Below, one piece after another: positions 60,921 through 64,000 of a DNA stretch of 64,000 bases (position 1 is the stretch's first letter; each line of letters begins with the position of its first letter). Source of the stretch: Streptomyces sp. 378 (GTDB lineage Bacteria; Actinomycetota; Actinomycetes; Streptomycetales; Streptomycetaceae); the NCBI RefSeq assembly GCF_030124145.1, contig NZ_JASKMS010000009.1, positions 62,001 to 126,000 of the forward strand. Reading direction: 5' to 3'. The notes under the pieces are model-generated. The model was given only the letters and a program-made list of their open reading frames with translations. It did no database searches and was not told the DNA's origin. Both the position numbers and the translations under genes were made by a program.

Positions 60921-61602
60921 CGCGCGGGGCACCGTCGCCGCCCGGGTGCCGGAAACCGACGAGGGCCTGCAGGGCGACGAACTGGCCCGCAAGTACGACG
61001 AGATGCAGCGCCACATCCGGGACAACGGCTGGCTCCAGGAGAAGATCGACGACATCCTCGCGGCGGAGATCGACTCCGGTGAGGTCCTGGAGCTGGGATG
61101 CGGCCCGGGCTACCTGGGCCTGGAATGGCTCACCCAAGCCCGTGACTCCGCCCGGCTCGTCGGCCTCGACATCTCACCGGCGATGCTCCGGCGCGCGAGC
61201 GCCAACGCGGACAGCTACGGCGTCACCGGGCGATGCGCCTACGAATGCGGCACCGTGCTGGCCCTGCCGTTCGAGGACCACCGCTTCGATCACGTCATCA
61301 GCGCGTCCTCGCTGCACGAATGGGCGGATCCGGCGACCGCCCTGTCGGAGATGCACCGTGTGCTCAGGCCGGGCGGCCGCTACTGCGTCTCCGACCTGCG
61401 CCGGGACGTCGACCGGACGACGTTCCAGTTCATGAAGGCGAACATCGCGGCCGACATGCGCCCGGGCTTTCGCACCTCGATCCGGTCCGCGTACGTCAAG
61501 AGCGAGATCGAGGAGCTGCTGCGGGGCACCGCGCTCGAAACGGCCGCGGTCACGGAAGTCCAGATGGGGATCGTCATCACGGGCAGGAAGGAAGCGCCAT
61601 GA
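60913..61602 (+). CDS. Class I SAM-dependent methyltransferase
   Basis: A 229-residue Rossmann-like methyltransferase. Motif I is VLELGCGPGYLGLEW, the acidic residue of motif II is in LVGLDISPAML, and motif IV region is FDHVISASSLHEWADP. The fold is typical of Methyltransf_11/25 and could target O, N or C of a small molecule. GTG 60913 overlaps the oxidoreductase stop by eight bases, and its own stop overlaps the VOC gene by four, so the genes are tightly coupled. Confidence 0.9.
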   Translation: MASARGTVAARVPETDEGLQGDELARKYDEMQRHIRDNGWLQEKIDDILAAEIDSGEVLELGCGPGYLGLEWLTQARDSARLVGLDISPAMLRRASANADSYGVTGRCAYECGTVLALPFEDHRFDHVISASSLHEWADPATALSEMHRVLRPGGRYCVSDLRRDVDRTTFQFMKANIAADMRPGFRTSIRSAYVKSEIEELLRGTALETAAVTEVQMGIVITGRKEAP

Positions 61603-62276
61603 ACGCACTCGCGGGAAGTTCGCCGGCCATCACCGCCACACGCGACGGGCGCTTCCCCGGCCGCGGAGGCTTCGACCGATCCTGGGAAGAGCTCCTCCAG
61701 ACGTCGGACATGTGGCGGGACCTCGACTGCGGGCAGTACCTGTCGGCCTGGTGCGGATACGCGCCGGACCACGTCGTCGCCAAGTTCGCCGGCGTCAACC
61801 ACATCGGCGTCTACATGGGCGACTACGGCAGCGACGACGAGGTGTTCGGCTGGAACGCCTACCTCAACGACCTCCGCGCGTCCGGCCGGATCACCACCGT
61901 CGAGATGGGCCCGTCGTACATCTCACCCCGGCAGTACGGCACACCGGGATGGTGGAACTCGATCGTGCTCGCCGACGGACGTGTCATCGAGATGTTCGCC
62001 TGCCGACGGTTCGGGCCCTGGGCGGACCGCCCCGCCGGCGAACGCGGGCGTCTCATGTCGCACGTCGCCGTCGACGTGCACACCGACGCCGACGTCCGCT
62101 ACCTCCTGGACGTCCTCGACCGGGACGTCGACCACCTCGAGAACATCGCGTTCACCGAGGCGGACGAACTCGGCCACACCTACGGGCACCTGCGCAACAA
62201 CGACAGCGGCTCCGTGCTGGAGATCGTCTACGAGGCGTCGCGCGGCGGATCGGAGCACGGCGATGGCGGTCATTGA
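61599..62276 (+). CDS. VOC-superfamily-like protein
   Basis: A 225-residue protein that looks like one or two vicinal-oxygen-chelate half-domains. FAGVNHIGVYMGDYG and VVDVHTDADVRYLL-type strands alternate with helices; metal ligands could be the His in NHIGV, Glu in TVEMGP or RVIEMF, and the His in LGHTYGHL. The family includes glyoxalases, dioxygenases, epimerases and antibiotic-binding resistance proteins, so its role is open: tailoring enzyme or self-resistance. The N-terminal 50 residues are helical and rich in Trp. ATG 61599 overlaps the methyltransferase stop as ATGA, and the 3' end overlaps the second BtrH-like gene by 14 bases. Confidence 0.7.
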   Translation: MNALAGSSPAITATRDGRFPGRGGFDRSWEELLQTSDMWRDLDCGQYLSAWCGYAPDHVVAKFAGVNHIGVYMGDYGSDDEVFGWNAYLNDLRASGRITTVEMGPSYISPRQYGTPGWWNSIVLADGRVIEMFACRRFGPWADRPAGERGRLMSHVAVDVHTDADVRYLLDVLDRDVDHLENIAFTEADELGHTYGHLRNNDSGSVLEIVYEASRGGSEHGDGGH

Positions 62277-63249
62277 GATCTCTCCGTACTCCGGTGAGCA
62301 CTGCGAATCCACCGCGCTGCTCAACATGCTCCGCAACCACGACATCGAGCTGAGCGAGCCGCTGATCTTCGGGCTGGGACAGGGCCTGTCCTTCCTCTAC
62401 TGGCACTCGAAGCAGATGCCGAGCCCGTTCCTCGCCGGCCGGGTCAAGCCCGACCACCTCATGCGCAACGTCACCGACGCCCTTTCCCTGCAGTTGCGGA
62501 CACAGGAGACGTCCTCGGCGGCGAAGGCCGAGGCCACGCTGATCGAGGCTCTCGACGAGGGCGATGTGGTCGGACTCAAACTCGACCGCTACCACCTCGA
62601 CTACGCGCGGGAGAACCACCACTTCGCCGCGCACTACGTCGCCTGCCTCGGATACGAGGACGACAGGTTCGTCGTCGTCGAGACCCGCTCCCTCGGCGTT
62701 CAGTCGACGTCGCGGGAGAGCCTGGCCCGGGCCAGGTCCGCCAAGGGACCGATGTCCTCGCGCCATCTGTCGGTCCGGGTGGATCCGCGCGGGTACGACG
62801 AGTCGATCCTCGCGAAGGCCTGCCAGACCTCGATCCTGGCCACCGCACAGGAGTTCCTGAACCCGCCGATCACCAACATGGGCTTCAAGGGCATCGCGAA
62901 GGCCGGCTCGCTCATGCGGGGATGGCAGGAGCGACTCGACCGTCCCGTCCAGGCCATGGCCGCCGTCGGCACCAGCATGGAGGAAGGCGGGACGGGCGGC
63001 GGACTCTTCCGGACGCTGTGGGCGCAATTCCTGGAAGAGGCGCACGAACTGACCGGCATCGACGCCTACGACGAGCTCGCTGTCGAGTACCGCCGCATCT
63101 CCAGGCGCTGGACGGACGTGGCGAACCTGCTGCGTGAGGCCGACGACGCCGGTGCCCGGCGCTCACTCGACGAGGCCGCGTCGATCGTCGACGGCCTGGC
63201 CGCCGAGGAGCGCACGGCGATGGCACGGCTGGAGGAGGCGTCCCGATGA
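62263..63249 (+). CDS. BtrH-like acyltransferase (BtrH_N domain, second copy)
   Basis: A 328-residue paralogue of the protein at 57817, with the same frame of conserved positions: GEHCESTALLNML has His-Cys-Glu at residues 13-15, the Gly-rich FGLGQGLSFLYW matches FGLGQGIDFQYR, and HHFAAHYVACLGY matches the His stretch of the first copy. The copies have diverged strongly outside these blocks, so they probably act on different donors or acceptors. ATG 62263 has ggag seven bases upstream. It ends in an ATGA overlap with the ligase gene. Confidence 0.8.
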   Translation: MAVIEISPYSGEHCESTALLNMLRNHDIELSEPLIFGLGQGLSFLYWHSKQMPSPFLAGRVKPDHLMRNVTDALSLQLRTQETSSAAKAEATLIEALDEGDVVGLKLDRYHLDYARENHHFAAHYVACLGYEDDRFVVVETRSLGVQSTSRESLARARSAKGPMSSRHLSVRVDPRGYDESILAKACQTSILATAQEFLNPPITNMGFKGIAKAGSLMRGWQERLDRPVQAMAAVGTSMEEGGTGGGLFRTLWAQFLEEAHELTGIDAYDELAVEYRRISRRWTDVANLLREADDAGARRSLDEAASIVDGLAAEERTAMARLEEASR

Positions 63250-64000
63250 CCACGCTCGCCCGGCCGGCCGGCCACGACCCGCGCGGCAGGCTGCACGACA
63301 CCCTCGTCTCCCGCGTCGACATCGCCCGGAAGGTCACCGCGGTCACCGCACTGGACCGGCAGGCGCTCGACACATGGGCGGCGCAGGCGCTCGCCGCGAC
63401 CGTGGAGCACGCCTGCCGCAACTCACCGTTCTACGCCGACTTCGTCCCCGCCGATGTCGCCCGAGCGGTCGCGCGGGGCCGCCCACACGCGTTCGAGGCC
63501 CTCCCCTTCACCACACGTGACCACCTCTCGGCTGCCTACCCGCTCGGCATGCTCGCCGTGCCGCGGCGTGAGGTGATCCGCTTCGACGAGAGTTCCGGTA
63601 CCGGCAACGGGCGCCCGATCGCGGCGTTCTTCACGATGGCGGACTGGCTGGAGAACAACCTCACCGTCGCCCACCTGCTGGCCGCCGTCCTGGACGAGCG
63701 GGACGTCGCGGCCATCGCCGTCCCGTACGAACTGGCCGGGGTCGGCCAGGACCTCGACCGGGCCATCGAGATCCTCGGCTGCACGGTCGTACCGCTCGGT
63801 GCGGCGTCACCGTCCTGCACCCCTGACCGGATGGTCGACGCCCTGCTGCGTTCCGGCGCGACCACCCTGGTGTGCTCCGGAACGCGTGCCCTGTTCCTCG
63901 GCGAGATCGCTCGCCGCCGCGGCATCGACCCGCGGCGCGACCTCGCGGTCTCGAAGATCCTCATGGCGGGGGAGGGGGCGTCACCGGCCAAGAAGCGGCG
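63246..64000 (+). CDS. PaaK-like adenylate-forming ligase (partial, runs off right edge)
   Basis: At least 251 residues of a phenylacetate-CoA ligase-like enzyme. The N-terminal region has CRNSPFYADFVPADV, typical of PaaK-type ligases, and the ATP-binding P-loop is VIRFDESSGTGNGRPIAAFF. ILMAGEGASP near the right edge matches the adenylate motif. The enzyme would activate a carboxylic acid as its adenylate and load it on CoA or a carrier protein; BtrH-like transferases would then use it. The C-terminal domain lies outside the window. ATG 63246 overlaps the previous stop. Confidence 0.85.
   Translation, partial: MTTLARPAGHDPRGRLHDTLVSRVDIARKVTAVTALDRQALDTWAAQALAATVEHACRNSPFYADFVPADVARAVARGRPHAFEALPFTTRDHLSAAYPLGMLAVPRREVIRFDESSGTGNGRPIAAFFTMADWLENNLTVAHLLAAVLDERDVAAIAVPYELAGVGQDLDRAIEILGCTVVPLGAASPSCTPDRMVDALLRSGATTLVCSGTRALFLGEIARRRGIDPRRDLAVSKILMAGEGASPAKKR

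Noticed and set aside
58998..61055. Minus-strand open frame of 685 codons across the molybdopterin oxidoreductase
   Set aside because: Shadow of the real gene; no domain or motif is visible, and the plus-strand product has the full Fe-S and molybdenum signature.

Overview
The window is high-GC chromosomal DNA from a Streptomyces or a very close relative. Evidence: strong third-position GC bias, GTG and TTG starts, rare TTA codons, and a family mix typical of the genus (streptogrisin-type protease, CebR-type LacI operators, SpoIIE/STAS/HATPase partner-switching proteins, I36 peptidase inhibitors, CGNR regulators, a StrR-type cluster regulator). No ribosomal RNA, CRISPR array, phage block or complete insertion sequence is present.

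Layout. 0-9 kb: small hypotheticals, an AlkC-type DNA glycosylase, an amidase remnant, a rifampin phosphotransferase (rph) preceded by a perfectly placed rifamycin-associated element, a STAS/HATPase pair, msrA, and a MITE-like inverted-repeat element abutting msrA. 9.9-19.4 kb: eight genes on the minus strand, mostly overlapping or closely spaced, that read as an exopolysaccharide locus. They encode a GH114 lipoprotein, a spherulin-4/GH135-type hydrolase, two sugar-nucleotide SDR enzymes, a nucleotidyltransferase, a polytopic membrane protein, a PelF-type GT4 glycosyltransferase and a secreted Agd3/CE18-type deacetylase. This is the enzyme set of fungal galactosaminogalactan and bacterial Pel systems. 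19.7-30.5 kb: a secreted beta-rich protein, a TmrB-like P-loop protein, an atypical tRNA-like gene, a PAS-PAS-GAF-SpoIIE phosphatase, hypotheticals, a 575-residue protein with a DDMAD motif behind a 27-codon ORF, an aminoglycoside-phosphotransferase-like gene with a palindromic operator, an MmpS-like lipoprotein and a GNAT acetyltransferase.

30.5-45 kb: gene remnants (MarR, alpha/beta hydrolase), a secreted protein-arginine deiminase with an intact catalytic set, a DUF350 protein, ComB-like phosphatase, an enoyl-CoA hydratase/HIBCH-like enzyme, a VWA protein, a CmtR-like ArsR repressor translationally coupled to a CDF transporter, a streptogrisin-type protease behind a palindromic operator, a doubly frameshifted Imm21 immunity gene, and two secreted I36-type inhibitors. 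44-54 kb: a divergent FAD monooxygenase/P450 pair, a D,D-carboxypeptidase with a very long Glu/Pro/Ser repeat tail, a subtilisin with a P-domain, and a GH6 cellulase next to its CebR-like repressor with three operators between them.

55-64 kb: the start of a biosynthetic gene cluster that runs off the right edge. It has a StrR-type ParB-fold regulator, a TrpB2-like PLP enzyme whose first 32 codons hold two TTA (bldA) codons, and then six overlapping genes: BtrH-like acyltransferase, molybdopterin oxidoreductase, methyltransferase, VOC-fold protein, a second BtrH-like protein and a PaaK-like adenylate-forming ligase. The combination suggests an activated acid, a tailored amino acid and BtrH-mediated acyl transfer; I know of no named product with this set. 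The most interesting regions are this cluster and the GAG/Pel-like locus.
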